Part shown: in pieces, positions 23,601 to 35,739 of the stretch
Layout: every line of letters starts with the position of its first letter
Numbering within the stretch: the first letter of the stretch is position 1
Assembly (NCBI GenBank): GCA_934047225.1
Contig: OW203988.1
Span: forward strand, 5,862,229 to 5,926,228
Source of the DNA: Ypsolopha sequella
Taxonomy: Eukaryota > Arthropoda > Insecta > Lepidoptera > Ypsolophidae
Reading direction: 5' to 3'
Length of the DNA stretch: 64,000 nucleotides
The notes under the pieces: model-generated
Seen by the model: the letters and a program-made list of their open reading frames with translations, nothing else
The model's database searches: none
What the model was told of the DNA's origin: nothing
Translations under genes and position numbers: made by a program

Positions 23601-23966
23601 TGGCAGATTGAACTGAAAATGTTCTATGTAAATTCTCATAAAATGGCGACCCCAAAAATTAAAACTGATTGCTAATAAAAAAAATCATAACACCGTTGTC
23701 GTTATAGGTTATAGATGCATGAATAGGTTAATCTAACTTTAACTTTGAAAAAAATAGAACGTTGACTTATTTCACGCTTTGTCAATAAAATGTGCTCGAG
23801 TGTCGCTTTGATTATAATCTGAAATTTAGATTATTCATTCCGGCTTTATCCCTCTAGCGAGTTTGTCGCTCTTTGTTGGACATTTTTACTTCAAAGGTTT
23901 TCGAGAAATCAAATTAACATTGTTCATGCCGATCTTTTAAACGAAAGTTTTGGTTTTCTTTTTTAG

Positions 23967-24391
23967 GGTACTGTCCGCTGGAACGGAATTATTATCAACT
24001 TGAGAACTACCGGTCCATAGTCATCGAGCAAATAGCACCGAGAGAAGAAATGCCGGTCCGTCCGATTCCGCCAACTAATCAGTGTTTTTTCATAGACTTG
24101 AGTATATGCATCTCACTCCCACTTATTATTGGGGATTCTCTATCTCTATCACCGCGTGGTGTTGGTTTAGCGAATCAGAGCGCGTTAAAGGGCGTCAAAA
24201 GTTGGCTGAATTCATTTCGAACAAACCAAGTGTCATTGTGCCTCTTTGGGATTAGTTCCTCAATGTCCGTAGTACCGGTACTATTCTCATTTTTTGGTGA
24301 TTCCATGCTTTTTTATTTTCATAGCTTTTTCATAGGCAACACAGTTTTTTTTTATTTTTGCGAAAATAACGAGATTAAACTTCGTAGCTAG
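23967..24391 (+). other. open frame after a pyrimidine tract, possible exon
   Basis: TTTTCTTTTTTAG at about 23954-23966 resembles a 3' splice site. The following frame is open from about 23969 to the stop at 24391, and its first third has protein-like composition (NYYQLENYRSIVIEQ). The rest becomes hydrophobic and low complexity, and no good donor is seen. It could be a terminal exon or chance. I do not recognise it. Confidence 0.2.
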
Positions 24392-24609
24392 GAAATTGAT
24401 TTTGATTTAAACATTGATAAATGTTTATTTCAAACATTTATATTGTACAGCTGGAAGCTGCTCGGAGCTCTGGGATTTAAAAAAATGACGATAAACGAAG
24501 GAATCACATAAATCTCGTGTGATAAGCCAACATGAAATATCGTTGTGCATTTTCGACGACCCATTTCTTCTTCTACTATTAACTCGTTTATTAAAGAGGG
24601 ATAGTCGTC

Positions 24610-25012
24610 ATGACGCGGCCAACTCAGTTGTGGGAGTGGCCAAATGTCATGCTGTTTCATTTCGCTATAAGGTGCACGCTCCATGAAACTTGCGAGGACA
24701 ATATAATTGTGCCGATTTCATCGCCGGCGCAAAATTGAAAAATTCGTTTCAGGAGAAACCACATTTTGGCTAGACTGTGGACGTTTTCAAACATTATTTT
24801 TGGTACTATTAATCTACATAAAATTTTCGCTATTTGACTCGTATTAATTTTTTGTTTCAATCTAATACAATAAAAGCACATTCGGCTACACTTTTGGTAA
24901 AAAATCGTTAAATTTACGTATTTTAAGGGTTTGTTGTTAAGATGATACACAAATTTCACGGTTTTTAGTTCGAATTAAATATCTTCTCTAGATAATGTTA
25001 ATGAACTCAGTC
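24610..25012 (-). repeat. interspersed repeat (inverted copy 45700-46060)
   Basis: The reverse complement includes GAAATGAAACAGCATGACAT, AATCGGCACAATTATATTGT and TTAAATTTACG. All appear in the same order on the plus strand at 45700-46060. It is non-coding. Confidence 0.65.
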
Positions 25013-25059
25013 TAAAATATTATAATAATATAACATTCCATATACACCCCACAATGTGG

Positions 25060-25450
25060 TGACAGTGTTTGTATGGAGGGTTGCTTGAAACTGTCACTGT
25101 CACTCCAAGCGGAAAAATGCGCAGTAAGAGAGTGACTGATTCAGGCCGAAACAGACAAAAGTAGGTTTTTTTATTAATATAAAAAAAAACTGAAATAGCT
25201 AGCAAAATTTCCAAATACAAAATTAAAGATATTGTTTACAATTATATAATAAAATACCGTTGAGGTCCGTATGTCACTCCTATTTGTCAAACTTTGAGGA
25301 ACTGTGTCGATGAAGACCTCATTTCAATTATTATTTCTATTGAGTGAAAGTTTTTCAGTCGCGTTGCTGTGTTACAAAAATGTAGAAAAAGGTTCCAAAA
25401 ATGTTTTATTAATTTATCAAACTAGTTGAAAGTAGTCAAAACGGCTCCAA
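25060..25450 (+). repeat. diverged member of the TTAA MITE-related family
   Basis: Block order (CACTGTCACTCCAAGCGG, GTGACTGATTCAGGC, GATGAAGACCTCATTTCAAT, TTTCTATTGAGTG) follows the copies at 7225-7640 and 49715-50110. Confidence 0.5.
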
Positions 25451-25639
25451 AAAGTGCCAATATTCCAATTCCTCGTCTTAACCGTTTTAATGGACTCAAC
25501 ACGCAATAAATCAGTAAAGCACTTAAATGCAACTTCACAATATTATTATTGGCATAAGTAAAACATGCTTTATAGACATGATTTTTATGTTATAGCAAAC
25601 CGAATGTTTGTTCAGTGCAGCTAAATATGAAAATTATCT

Positions 25640-26275
25640 TCAGGGTAATTAAGTTGGACTCCCGTTATGTTGAATTTTCTGAAAGTTGGATTCCCATTAA
25701 GTTGAATTCCCATTATGTTGAATTCTCTAAAAGTTGGATACCTTGATGTTGGATTCCCATTATGTTGAATTCTCATTATGTTGAATTCTCTGAAAATTGG
25801 ATTCGTTACCACTGAGCTAAAATGTATAACTTTTATCTGGAATGACCATCTCCATGGTAAAATCTCCTTTGTAGAAGGCTAATTGTCACCTGTTTAATAC
25901 AGGTCAGTTATAAATGGTAAAACTCTTCAAAGAAACTTGTCAGTATTACCTTTCAAGACCATTAACTTGAATTCCCATTATGTTGAATTCTCTAAAAGTT
26001 GGATACCTTGATGTTGGATTCCCATTAAGTTGAATTCCCACTATGTTGAATTCTCATTATGTTGAATTCTCTGAAAATTGGATTCGTTACCACTGAGCTA
26101 AAATGTATAACTTTTATCTGGAATGACCATCTCCATGGTAAAATCTCCTTTGTAGAAGGCTAATTGTCACCTGTTTAATACAGGTCAGTTATAAATGGTA
26201 AAACTCTTCAAAGAAACTTGTCAGTATTACCTTTCAAGACCATTAAGTTGAACTCCCGTTATGTTGAATTTTCTG
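25640..26275 (+). repeat. 16-bp tandem repeats inside a 281-bp tandem duplication
   Basis: Units of about 16 bp (GTTGAATTCCCATTAT and variants ending CTCATTAT or CTCTAAAA) run in blocks near 25650-25800 and 25965-26080, with a short block at 26245. The intervening unique segment (ATTCGTTACCACTGAGCTAA to TTTCAAGACCATTAA) occurs twice, offset by 281 bp. The copies are nearly identical, so the duplication is young. The minus frame at 25621-25812 is read-through. Confidence 0.8.
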
Positions 26276-26279
26276 ACAG

Positions 26280-28189
26280 TTTCGGCATATACCTGACGCG
26301 TCAGATTATAGTATCTAAAGATGTATTTAGAAATGTCCAGACAGACAATACATTACACGAAGACCTAAACAAGTTAGTAAAGATCTAAGATATCATTCAA
26401 TGAAGATGTCCAGCAGGCGTGAAGCGCGGGCGCAGCGCAAAACAAAATTCAGCTGTCATTTAGCTCCAAACGAGATGATTATCAAACCATTAGCATTAGG
26501 TACATCCCACTCTCTCTTCCAGTGTTGCCATTGTGCAGTCATTACTTGCCAATTTAATGCTTTTCTGTGATCCAGAAAAAAGTTTTGTAGGTATTAAAAG
26601 AAGAAAAATAATATACCTCTATATGCCTTTATAGTTACTGTTCAGTTTTGGCACAAATGACAATGATTTGGTTTATGTTGTAATACAAATGGGACTTGTA
26701 GATTAGACTTTTTTTACCCCTTTGCTCCTTAACACGATCTCACTTAAAGTGTATAAGTATTGTTTTAACTAAAATTTATTTGTTTGTTACCTTTCTTAGT
26801 TTTTATTTTATTGAAATATAACAAAAAATACCAATAAATAGGCATATCATTTGAAAAAATAGGCCAAGCTTAAGGTTAAGGTTAAGCTACGGTTAAATCG
26901 CAATCAAAATTGGGCAGTCAAGTCAGCAACATTGTTATAAAGAGTGAAAGTGAAACAAGTCCACTTATCATATGTTTGTCTCGGTCACGGGTGTCGCTTT
27001 CACTATTTATTATCTTATTTTTCCAAGACAATTGCAGTTATTTATGATATCAAAAGATGTTCTCAGAACTAAGCTGTTATTTTATTACACACATTGCATG
27101 TTGTTAATGCATTAATATCAAGTTTCATTTAGTTTTCTTGATGAAAAAAAGATCGAGTATCGATAGAGATGTGATAAAGTACGAGTGGGTTGTTCTATTA
27201 TGTCTGAAGAACTCAAAAGTAATGAATGTATGAATAGTAAAGTGAAAGAAGAGCTGTATAAAAAAGTCCAAGTGTAAGTCGTATATAACTCATGGGTTCC
27301 GTCGATTTCAAAGTATGTTTGAAAAGACGCGTCGTGGTTGGAAACCCCACGTCATCAGTTTCTTCATAGCAGCCGCCTGCCCGATATCGAGCCTGCTTTC
27401 TTTATTGCTTTCTTATCCTGTATATTTAAATTCTACATGCATTGCTGATGAATGACATAAACTAGTTGCCAAATTACAGCACGAACAGCAACCTATAGTC
27501 TATTCGGAATATCATGACATAGGTGACATTTAATTTAGCCGCGACATTTGGGGCATAGGTTCTATTAAAATAGGCTCTATTGCTTGTTGTTAAAAGTCAT
27601 GGTGAGGTCCCCAAATTGTGGTGGATTTTTTCGTGGCTTATCAAAGTTAGCCTCTGTTACCCAATGAAACGTCACAGAAATCATGAGATCGCGAATAGAG
27701 TATAGTCATTTTAAATTTTGGACTGACCAAGACAGCGAAGCTTCATTATTAGGGTTCCCATTTTTAACAGAAGCCCTGTAATGGTGAAATTACCCATTAA
27801 CCCACTGTGTTCAAAGGCAACAATTTAATCATTTTAATAATGGAAATGAAAATGAACCCGTGTTCAAAAACAAAGTGCCTTAATATCCATATTCTTAACG
27901 TTAATGGTCCTGAAATACATGATTTTGAGCTTAATGGTCGTACACGTTATCAGGTTACCTCTTGTGGCTTGGTAGCTGGCTTCGGCGAGGTATCATTCCA
28001 GCTATTGTGAATATAATATTTTTTTACATATTTATCGCAACTTTTTAACACTGTTTCTGTAACCGCTTTTAAGGGTTTCGTATCCTCAAAAGGAACTATA
28101 AAGGCGTCGCACCGGTAGTTGAATCGGCAGGACGCTGGACTTTCTGTATTTAAAAAATTTTCTGACATTTAAAAAAATCGTCTTCCCGT
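26280..28189. other. no gene recognised
   Basis: This is mixed AT-rich sequence. A patch at 27290-27400 has moderate GC (TTGAAAAGACGCGTCGTGGT) but no supported exon. An AGGGTTCC start near 27751 is probably a fragment of the GGGTTCC-type families. Confidence 0.3.
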
Positions 28190-28520
28190 GATATTATTTA
28201 TAATATTTTCAACTAAGAATTTTACGAAAACTGAGAAGAAGAACACTCGTTGAAACTCAGGTGTGTCGTCTGGTAATGCTGCCTTAGGGCCAATCAGAAG
28301 CCACGAAGATAAAGAAATAAGGACGGGACTTATTTCTTTTCACTGTTTCACTAATTTCTTTCCATTGGGTCTCTAGCGGTGATATAATAATTTGGGTCAT
28401 TTACAGCGCAGAGTCGCGGTGTTATAATGTACTATTATAACATCGGATAAACAATGTGGGTTTAATAAAACCGCTTTTAATGTTGTAATAACCATAATGT
28501 AGTATGGGAGTAGATGACAT
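28190..28520 (+). repeat. interspersed repeat, copy 2 of the 20941 family
   Basis: It shares GAACACTCGTTGAAACTCAG, GGGCCAATCAGAAGC, CGGTGTTATAATGTACTATT and ATCGGATAAACAATGT with 61765-62100, and in reverse complement with 20941-21185. Confidence 0.6.
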
Positions 28521-28851
28521 TGTTTTATTTTCTCTTTGGCTCGTAAGCGAAAGAACCGAGCACCTGCTGCACCTGCCCGTATCGTTGGTAAGTAAAGTTG
28601 GTAAGTTGATTAGTAAATTTGTCTCATGTAAATTATGTACATGAACATTATGTTGTATACTCTCCATAAATAACGTTATTTAACGTTTATTTTCAAATAA
28701 TTTATCTAAGCATGTCACTCAAACAATTCACAATCATCAATCACTGACTGACATGCAAACATTCAATCAGTACAAATTAGCAGAATAATGGAAGACCTAA
28801 TCGACAATAAGGAAAGTGGCTGGATGGTGACGTATTATGGTGATGTAGAGA

Positions 28852-28875
28852 AAGAAAGAAAGAAAGAAAGAAAAT
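28852..28875 (+). repeat. GAAA microsatellite
   Basis: An AGAAAGAAAGAAAGAAAG run followed by AATAAATTTATTGG, which looks like the start of a reversed LINE 3' tail. Confidence 0.85.
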
Positions 28876-29580
28876 AAATTTATTGGCGCGTTTACAAAAC
28901 TATAAAAAGAACTTATAGCTAACACAGTAGATAAGTTTATTTAAGTAGGAGTAATCTATAGATAAAAATAACACGACAAAAGGATGTAGCTCAGCTATAT
29001 GCCATCCAAAACATGCTTTGGTTGGCGCTGGTTTTCAGCTACCTCCGTTATAATTGCCTGATAAGGTATTAACGAGTTGTTAACAATTTTATTTACTAAA
29101 TTGAAAAATCAATAAAAATTGGCAGAAATGGCTTATAACTAAATTAAAGAAAATAAAAACAAAAACCAAAAATGCGTAACAAGACAAAAAACAATAAAAA
29201 AAAAAGGTAATTAGTATATACAGATATAGACTTATTAGTAGGGTGTATAGTCTTAAGCATTGTAGGCTTTCCAAGGATGAGAAGTTACAGTCTCTACGAT
29301 CTACGAATAATTTACCTGTCTCTCTAACAAAATTACATTTTGAACTTTTTTAGAGTACCCATGTAAGGTATATAAAAGGGTCTGCCCTTCCTGTAACTCT
29401 TCAATAAAGGTCTACGTGAGGAGGGTTCTGCCTTGTGTTGAAGGATGAATATGTAATCGCAAATCCTTTCTTGGGAAGATTTTCTTCGAAGGAAGTGTAC
29501 TAAGTTTTATTGAGTAATTGTACAAAAATCTTTGAGAAGAATAATAAACAAACAATATGTTGAAGAATACAGAAACACTC

Positions 29581-29778
29581 AAGAGCGGTTACGCAGCCGG
29601 ATTGTGAAAAACTCGCCTTTTTCTAAATAATCGAAACAGAACACTTGAATTTAAATTTCACTCAATAGTTATTCAATTACCTTTGTATTGTGTATGCAAA
29701 AGTTTCCATTGGTTTCTGTAAATTAAAATTTTAAAATTTTTAACATCTATTGGACAATCCGGCTGCGAAACCGCTCTT
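29581..29778. mobile_element. MITE with 25-bp TIRs
   Basis: The left end AAGAGCGGTTACGCAGCCGG (then ATTGT) matches the complement of the right end, CCGGCTGCGAAACCGCTCTT, with one mismatch in the first 25 bp. The element is about 198 bp. A related half (GCGAAACCACTCTTAA) is at 63078-63093. Confidence 0.7.
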
Positions 29779-30249
29779 AAGTAAACTATAGTTTCTTATA
29801 AGTTGCTACCCAAGTACCCGTGTGGTATTAACTCCAAAAAATACTTGACCCATTTAGCTTATATTTGGCGGGATTTCGGGAAATCTGTCAATAGATGAAA
29901 CCCGTAAATTACATAAATTTTGGTGTTCTAGTTTTATATTCCATTCGGGTTGGAAAAAAAATCTTTGTTATGGTTGCCTGACATTACCGGAAAAAGGTTT
30001 TTGCTACTACGGTGTCGATTTGTGCTGCACCCTCTGTAAAACTTTGAAAACTGACAGTCCCTTGGAAAGTTTTTAGTATAATAAGTCGGTTGTAATCAAA
30101 GTAAGATCTTTAAAAATGTATCTTACCCGCCGCGGCCAATCGCTTCGGAAAAAAAATTGTTTTTCTGGGGCTCGCCACTGGGGATTTTTCGGGATAACAA
30201 TTTACTTATGTTTAATATATTATGTTAATGAAGATGACATGACCCTTGA

Positions 30250-30433
30250 TTCGACATTACAAATGCTTAAACAAGGAAGGAAAGGTCGAGGGGAAGAAAG
30301 GAAGAGGAAGACCTATTTAACTCAAGTGAAGGAGAAGGTTGATGTAATGTCATATCAAGAGGTCAAATCATTAGCAGAAGATGAGAGGAATGTCGGTTAC
30401 TGCACTGACAAGAGCGTAGCTCTTAAGTTATAG
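30250..30433 (+). mobile_element. 3' end of a decayed non-LTR retrotransposon, third type
   Basis: The frame reads KGRGEERKRKTYLTQVKEK followed by VDVMSYQEVKSLAEDERN, recognisable as the C-terminal tail of an insect LINE reverse transcriptase where a Tyr-Gln-Glu-Val-Lys block precedes D-R. Normal W and H residues after it are lost. The 105-residue frame starting at 30116 has unrelated sequence at its start, so it is not an intact gene. Confidence 0.5.
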
Positions 30434-31249
30434 ATAGATGTCATACTATACAGAGAAAAACAATAGTGGATTATTGTTTAAAACATGCGATTGTAAACAT
30501 TCAAACCGACAAAATTAACATTTTTACATGCATGGGATGATGCATGGGAGGCGTCTGTGCACACAATGCCGTACAATCACAAATTATCTGAAATCAAGAA
30601 AACGTACCGTTGCAATCATCATCTCGCTTACAATCACAACTTACAATCACTGAATGCTGATGCATGCAAACATTCAATCAATGGAAAGTAGAAGAAGTAT
30701 GAAATAATTGACAATTAAGAATGTGTCTGGATGTTGGATTTTTGTTTCATTTTACGTTGGCAAATGCTATGAACACATTCCACAACATCTGAAGTCATGA
30801 ATTTTATGGGTTAACAGTTTATTTTAGGGTTCCGTGACCGAAGGGTAACCAAGCGTTATTGTGAGATATATTGAGTTAATGTTATAAATACTTCCGATCA
30901 TTCTTTAGTCATCTCATGATTAGGGTTCCATACCAAAGAAAACCACTATGGTATTATTACTTCGTTGTTGTTTTCCCCCTTAGGGAACGAAACCCTTAAA
31001 ACATTATAATTTGAATGGTTTCAAAATATTATAGTACGGAATCCTCGACACATGATTTCAACTTGCAACTAACCGATTCAATTTGCAATTGAAAACTTCC
31101 TTATTGAAAGAATTCGGTCTTCTCTTCAAGAAGATGCATGCAGCCCACAGTCATAGGTCCTCGATTTACCCGATAAGCGGTATATGAACCTAAAAATTTA
31201 CAAAAAAAGTTACTTTAAAACTCCTTCTAGTCTTGGAAATATCTGGGGA

Positions 31250-31386
31250 TATACAAAGGCCGACTTGGGTGAATCATAAAATGATTTGAAAGTAGGATAG
31301 AGTCAGAGTTTTTTCACGCGTGCAAAAGAGACGACATTAGAACGGAATCATAATATGATTCACCTAAAGCGGCCTTTTTAGAGGAC
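31250..31386 (+). mobile_element. MITE, partial copy (fuller copy 52088-52312)
   Basis: It has AAGGCCGACTTGGGTGAATC, GAAAGTAGGATAGAGTCAGA, ACGCGTGCAAAAGAGACG and CGGCCTTTTTAGAGGAC. An internal deletion relative to 52088-52312 removes most of the second arm. Confidence 0.6.
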
Positions 31387-31388
31387 CT

Positions 31389-31550
31389 GGGGCTCTACCG
31401 CGTAATTCTCATTTGTATCAACTTCAAGCAAATGCATGCGAAATTCAACGCGTGCAAAAGAGATGGCATGTTAGGCGGGCGTCGTCGCACGCACGTCAAA
31501 TTTCAATCTCAAGTTGATGTTGATGAAAATGAGAATTACGCGGTAGGACC
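31389..31550 (+). mobile_element. MITE with 20-bp TIRs, copy 1
   Basis: It starts GGGGCTCTACCGCGTAATTC and ends GAATTACGCGGTAGGACC. Subterminal ATCAACTTCAAGC and AAGTTGATGTTGATG are further inverted repeats. A copy in the same orientation at 58493-58653 is about 97% identical. The 64-residue frame 31432-31626 is inside. Confidence 0.7.
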
Positions 31551-31939
31551 GCGGATCGGATTTAACAAATTAGAACAAAATTCCAAGTCAGTACGTATAT
31601 ACATTATGGTACTTTATCGGAAGTGAACATGCGCCGGCGCACTACTACACAATTGCACATCTCTTTCTGTTTGCGGCGATTAGACTCTACTGCACACATG
31701 AAAGTATGACTAGATGGTCAGTACAGTCGCGAGCGTAACGGTCTTAGTTAAATTGAAAAAATAATATACCTACGTTCCTACGAGTACATATTATATAGAT
31801 ATATCGACGAGCATCTATATACATATTATATAGATACTCGTATATATTTTTTGCTTTTCGTTCTACTTCGTAAATAATATAATACGTATTATTAGAGTGC
31901 ATTAAAGAAACACAATTATTGTAGAATAACATAATATAG

Positions 31940-31983
31940 TCCAAGATATATTTTGGGCCCCACTGGGCCCGGCATCAGTTGAA
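31940..31983 (-). ncRNA. hammerhead-like hairpin motif, copy c
   Basis: On the minus strand helix I is UUCAA with UUGGA (one G-U pair). Then come CUGAUGC and helix II CGGGCCC, loop AGUG, GGGCCC, then AAAAUAUAUC. Here the final G of helix II has changed to A. Confidence 0.45.
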
Positions 31984-32067
31984 GTAGTTTTTCCTTTTTT
32001 TTTTTTTTTTATTGTATTATTCTCATTGTCATCTTGTAAATATCATCTGTCATCCTGTCATTATTAC

Positions 32068-32111
32068 TCCAACTGATGCCGGGCCCAGTGGGGCCCGAAA
32101 TATATCTTGGA
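32068..32111 (+). ncRNA. hammerhead-like hairpin motif, copy d
   Basis: TCCAA pairs with TTGGA perfectly as helix I. Between are CTGATGC, CGGGCCC-AGTG-GGGCCCG and AAATATATC. It is the inverted partner of copy c. Confidence 0.5.
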
Positions 32112-32169
32112 CTATATTATGTTATTCTACAATAATTGTGTTTCTTTTATGTGTATTTACCTATATAAT

Positions 32170-33310
32170 TATATATAAAAAACGAAAAAACAAGCTGATA
32201 AAGGCAATATATATATTTTTCATAGAGTGCATTAAAATATACAAAACTCAATTACTAAAAAACATATTGTATTGTTCTTCAATAAAACACCAGTTGGGGG
32301 AAACACAGTAATATTATATTTATTATTTCTTATTATTTTTGTTTCAACAATGCGTTCGTGTCAACTGTCAGACAAAGAAGAGTGAGACAGATATGTGTTA
32401 CTCAATACATTGTGCGGCGTGGGGTAATCGCCGTCTGTACTCAACTGACATAAGCTTATGTTTAAGTGTCACAGATCACTTGTAGAAGTCTGTACTTAAC
32501 GTTCCGTTCTACTACACGACACATATAACAAGGCGTGAAATGCACACAACGCCCTCGTGAGCTTTCATGTGTGCATTAGTAGCTGGTGTTTCAAGTGAAG
32601 TTGAAAGTGTCAGAAAAGTACAGTAGGTTTCGGTGGAGAAACTGTCAAAATAAATATATAATAAAATAAAATAAATATAATAAAATATATATATAAATAT
32701 AAGATAAAAAGTCAGGTCGCGATAAGCAGAGGTACAGGTTTGATTTATTCCTCCCAGAAATAATATGATTTCAATTGAGTTTTCGATAGATCTTGCTATA
32801 AATCATATACAATACATTTTGATTGAGACAGCCAAATAATAGAGACTCAGTATGTCATCAGAATCATGGTTCAGTTACCGTTGTAATGTTGATTTTATAG
32901 AATAGAATAGAATAGAAAAACTTTATTGGTAACACACAATTAAAATACAATATAATCAATAACAAACAAAACAGAAGTGACACCCGAAAGGCCATATTTT
33001 CTGTCCACTTGACGTTGAAAGCGTAACAAAAAATGTTAGCCTAATTAATCAATGTGGACGACGATGGCGGCGTTCCAGAGCAATGTTTGAAATAACTTTT
33101 TAGGTCGTATCTCGATCCAAAAGACAAAGTTTTTACGACTTTCATAAGCCACAGCAGTAATCAGAAAAGCAAAAATTAGCAGACTAAAAAAAGCAATTAA
33201 CCCACAGGGTAGTAAAAACCTGACGCAAAAATCTGCTCCGTCACGGACGCCTCGTAAATCTTGACCATAATTAATTCGTCTGTAACTTTGCCCTAGAACT
33301 TACGAACTAC
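32170..33310. other. unassigned; reversed LINE tail near 32895
   Basis: An ATAGAATAGAATAGAATAG run followed by AAAAACTTTATTGGTAACAC is typical of the reversed 3' end of a LINE. The rest shows no gene. Confidence 0.35.
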
Positions 33311-33314
33311 TTAA

Positions 33315-33730
33315 GGCGCTACGGAAAAAAAATCGACACTTTTAGAACTTGTATATCTACTTCAGTAAATAATGCATTATTTTGATAAAACAGTATATTA
33401 TTTTTGGAATCTTTTCTAGAGACCTGTTAAACAAAAACGCGATTTTAGCAATTCTGCTCGATACAAATATTTATTGAAATGAGGTCTTTTTCGACACCAA
33501 TTCTCCTGGTTTGTCAATTTGGAATGACATATGGACTGCAAATATATTTTATTCGATGGGTTTTAACAGTCTATAAAACCTGGTTAAACGCAATTTTGAT
33601 AGCAACTTTAGTACATTTTATATGAATAAAAAACCGACTTATTGCTACTTTTCCTCGAATCCGCCCCTCTCGCACTGAGGGTTTTTTCGAATATGGAGTA
33701 ACAGGGACGCTAAAACTTTTACATATTGCC
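33315..33730. mobile_element. TTAA MITE family, copy B (416 bp)
   Basis: TTAA at 33311-33314 precedes GGCGCTACGG. The right end is CATATTGCC followed by TTTTAA, so the right target site has one or two changes. It is colinear with 2754-3130, with an extra segment of about 40 bp. Confidence 0.6.
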
Positions 33731-33734
33731 TTTT

Positions 33735-35265
33735 AATTGGTATTATTGCTAAAATAAAAGATCGCAGTCTTGATCGTGGCTTAGATCCATCTGATAGATT
33801 TTAAAACCTATTGTTCTTAAAATATATCACCCATAGACATAAATACGCGTTGAAATAAAAGATTTTGAATAAATGAAATGAAACGAGTATGTCAGTTCCG
33901 GATGTATCCAGACATGGCGTATTTATTTAGATTATTTTTATCCGTTTTACCCACGGCAGACTCAGCTAAAAACATGCACGAATATCTGATACCCAAATAC
34001 ATGAGCATTGAAAGGTTACAAGTCTTTTTTTTTATCGAGCTAACATTTTGCATGCGCGATATTTATATTCTTTTTGTAAAAAGTATAGATGAAACTTGTC
34101 TGCTCGCAAGTACGCGAGGTGGATAAGTGGAGCGCGTCGACAAGCAGGCTGTGTCCGAGCGGCGCGCGCGCAACAATTACACATTATTATATTATTAGCG
34201 ATCTCTATGGTTTCCATTGAGACCACTTCATAACCATTCGTACGTGGTGTGGTGAAATTCTTTCTTTAGTCGACGGGTTCGTGATAATCCGCTATACCCA
34301 ATCGATTCAATCAGACGGAACCGATTAATTGTAGTTGTGACAATCACGATTGTCTTTTTTCATTTACTCGATTGGAATGTTGTTTTAATACACTTCAATC
34401 ATGAATAATTTCTACTCCCCTCTCTTAAATGCCAACTTTTTGTGTCCTCCTAGGATGATGTTATGTTTGTTGCGGAAGCCGGAAACTGATGATAGGTACT
34501 CGTCCATACGAACAGCTTTTACTATGGAACCATCCCGCAAATTGCGGGAAAAAATCTGCTGTTCCATAGAAAAGTTACATGACATACCTACTCGACCAAA
34601 ATATACTTATCATCTTAACAGTCTGTATATACATATATTTCCACTATGATTGTCTATGATCCACCTAAGCTTCTCACTTCTCCTTTTCTACCTGCTCCTA
34701 ATTTTTGCTCCGGTATAATAAAAACTGCCTAGGGTTGTCAATAGCATAATTACTTACTCACATATACCTGAACATACCATACTGAACTCACAGGAAAAAC
34801 TTACATCCGTTATCGACAGTGGAGCGAGTATTAAGAATTCTCATCTTCTTCACGGTTGCTCTTTTTGGTACCACGAAGGTACCATTCTGGGTTTGGACCA
34901 TAGACAATACATTGTTCAACATCTTGCGTACAAATAATTCTGTCAACAATCCGAGGCATGAGAAATGGGATACTGCAATCCTATTGGCTCTTCCAATCTT
35001 ACGTATAGCGCCACAAACTTATCTTTCCCGAAGACAAAGACTCTAACGTAATGAATATAGAAGCCATTTTGGTTTGGCAAACCGAAACATATAATTTTGG
35101 AGTGGCGAATTATATCTGCTGGTTCAGTCAGATGTGTTGACAGAAATCGGTCGCCTGTTATGAGGAGGAGTCTGTAGGCTGTATTCGTCTATGGTTTGGA
35201 CATTTTATTCCTCTCCATCTCTCGCTGTATATTTTCTCTTGACTGATTGATATTTCTCTTGTTCC
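33735..35265. other. no gene recognised upstream of MCU exon
   Basis: A GC-rich patch at 34095-34175 (GGTGGATAAGTGGAGCGCGT, GGCGCGCGCGCAAC) has no supported exon. A frame at 34819-35046 and its opposite strand (GPNPEWYLRGTKKS on the minus) look like a decayed coding relic that I cannot assign. If the MCU gene is intact, this stretch is in an upstream intron. Confidence 0.3.
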
Positions 35266-35269
35266 ACAG

Positions 35270-35391
35270 AGGTGACAGTGACGTACCGTCGCGGTCTGCC
35301 AGTAATCACGGTGCCGCTGCCCTCGAGACGCGAGCGATGCCGGTTCACACTGCGGCCTGTCTCGCAGACCGTCGGAGACCTCCTCGAGCAG
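35270..35391 (+). CDS. MCU: MCU exon (mitochondrial calcium uniporter, N-terminal domain part 1)
   Basis: The exon encodes 40 complete codons from 35272: VTVTYRRGLPVITVPLPSRR, then ERCRFTLRPVSQTVGDLLEQ. It closely matches the start of the conserved N-terminal matrix domain of the calcium uniporter pore subunit (human VTVVYQNGLPVISV and LPSRRERCQFTLKP). MCU forms the Ca2+ channel of the inner mitochondrial membrane, and this domain faces the matrix and tunes channel assembly. The acceptor is CCACAG just before 35270 (an AG two bases later is an alternative). The donor is CAG|GTGAGA at 35391/35392, phase 0. GC-rich codon use contrasts with the introns. The upstream exon encoding the mitochondrial targeting peptide was not found in the 35 kb to the left. 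Confidence 0.93.
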
Positions 35392-35739
35392 GTGAGATCC
35401 TTGACAGCGACCCAGAAAATTGACTTTTATCAAGTAAAAAAACGACACTCACCTTCCCCGTCAGTTTAACGTCAACCGCGAATGAGAAGTACGACTGGGG
35501 TCACTACTTGGCTGCTAGCCGTTCGCTGTAAACACGCACACATACGTGTATAGACAGGGTTGTGCTCATAATAGTAGGAGTAGGTAATTAAATCAGCAGC
35601 TCAGTTACACTATTCTAAGCAACGCACGTACAGTTTGCGTGCAGTTTTTCAAGTCAAACATGTTATTTTCGTACAAAGCCGAAGCCACAACCGAACAGAT
35701 TCGTGTAATGACGAGGCGGGAGCTAGCGCGGAGCCCAGT

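Larger units (their letters stand above)
31890..32165. repeat. inverted repeat carrying two hammerhead-like motifs
   Basis: About 85-bp arms (AAAGAAACACAATTATTGTA through the hairpin to CATCAGTTG, and the complement at 32069-32158) face each other across a T-rich spacer. Each arm holds one hairpin motif, with the 3' flank of the motif outward. Confidence 0.7.

Noticed and set aside
25640..26275. CRISPR-like array
   Set aside because: Repeats are contiguous 16-mers without unique spacers, and the genome is eukaryotic.
28100..28160. tRNA-like sequence around GTTGAATCGGCAGGACG
   Set aside because: No box A/box B spacing or cloverleaf can be formed.
34032..34226. GC-rich patch as an upstream MCU exon
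   Set aside because: Neither strand gives a targeting-peptide-like or MCU-like reading with good splice sites.
35158..35448. 96-codon minus frame over the MCU exon
   Set aside because: It is the antisense shadow of the MCU exon.
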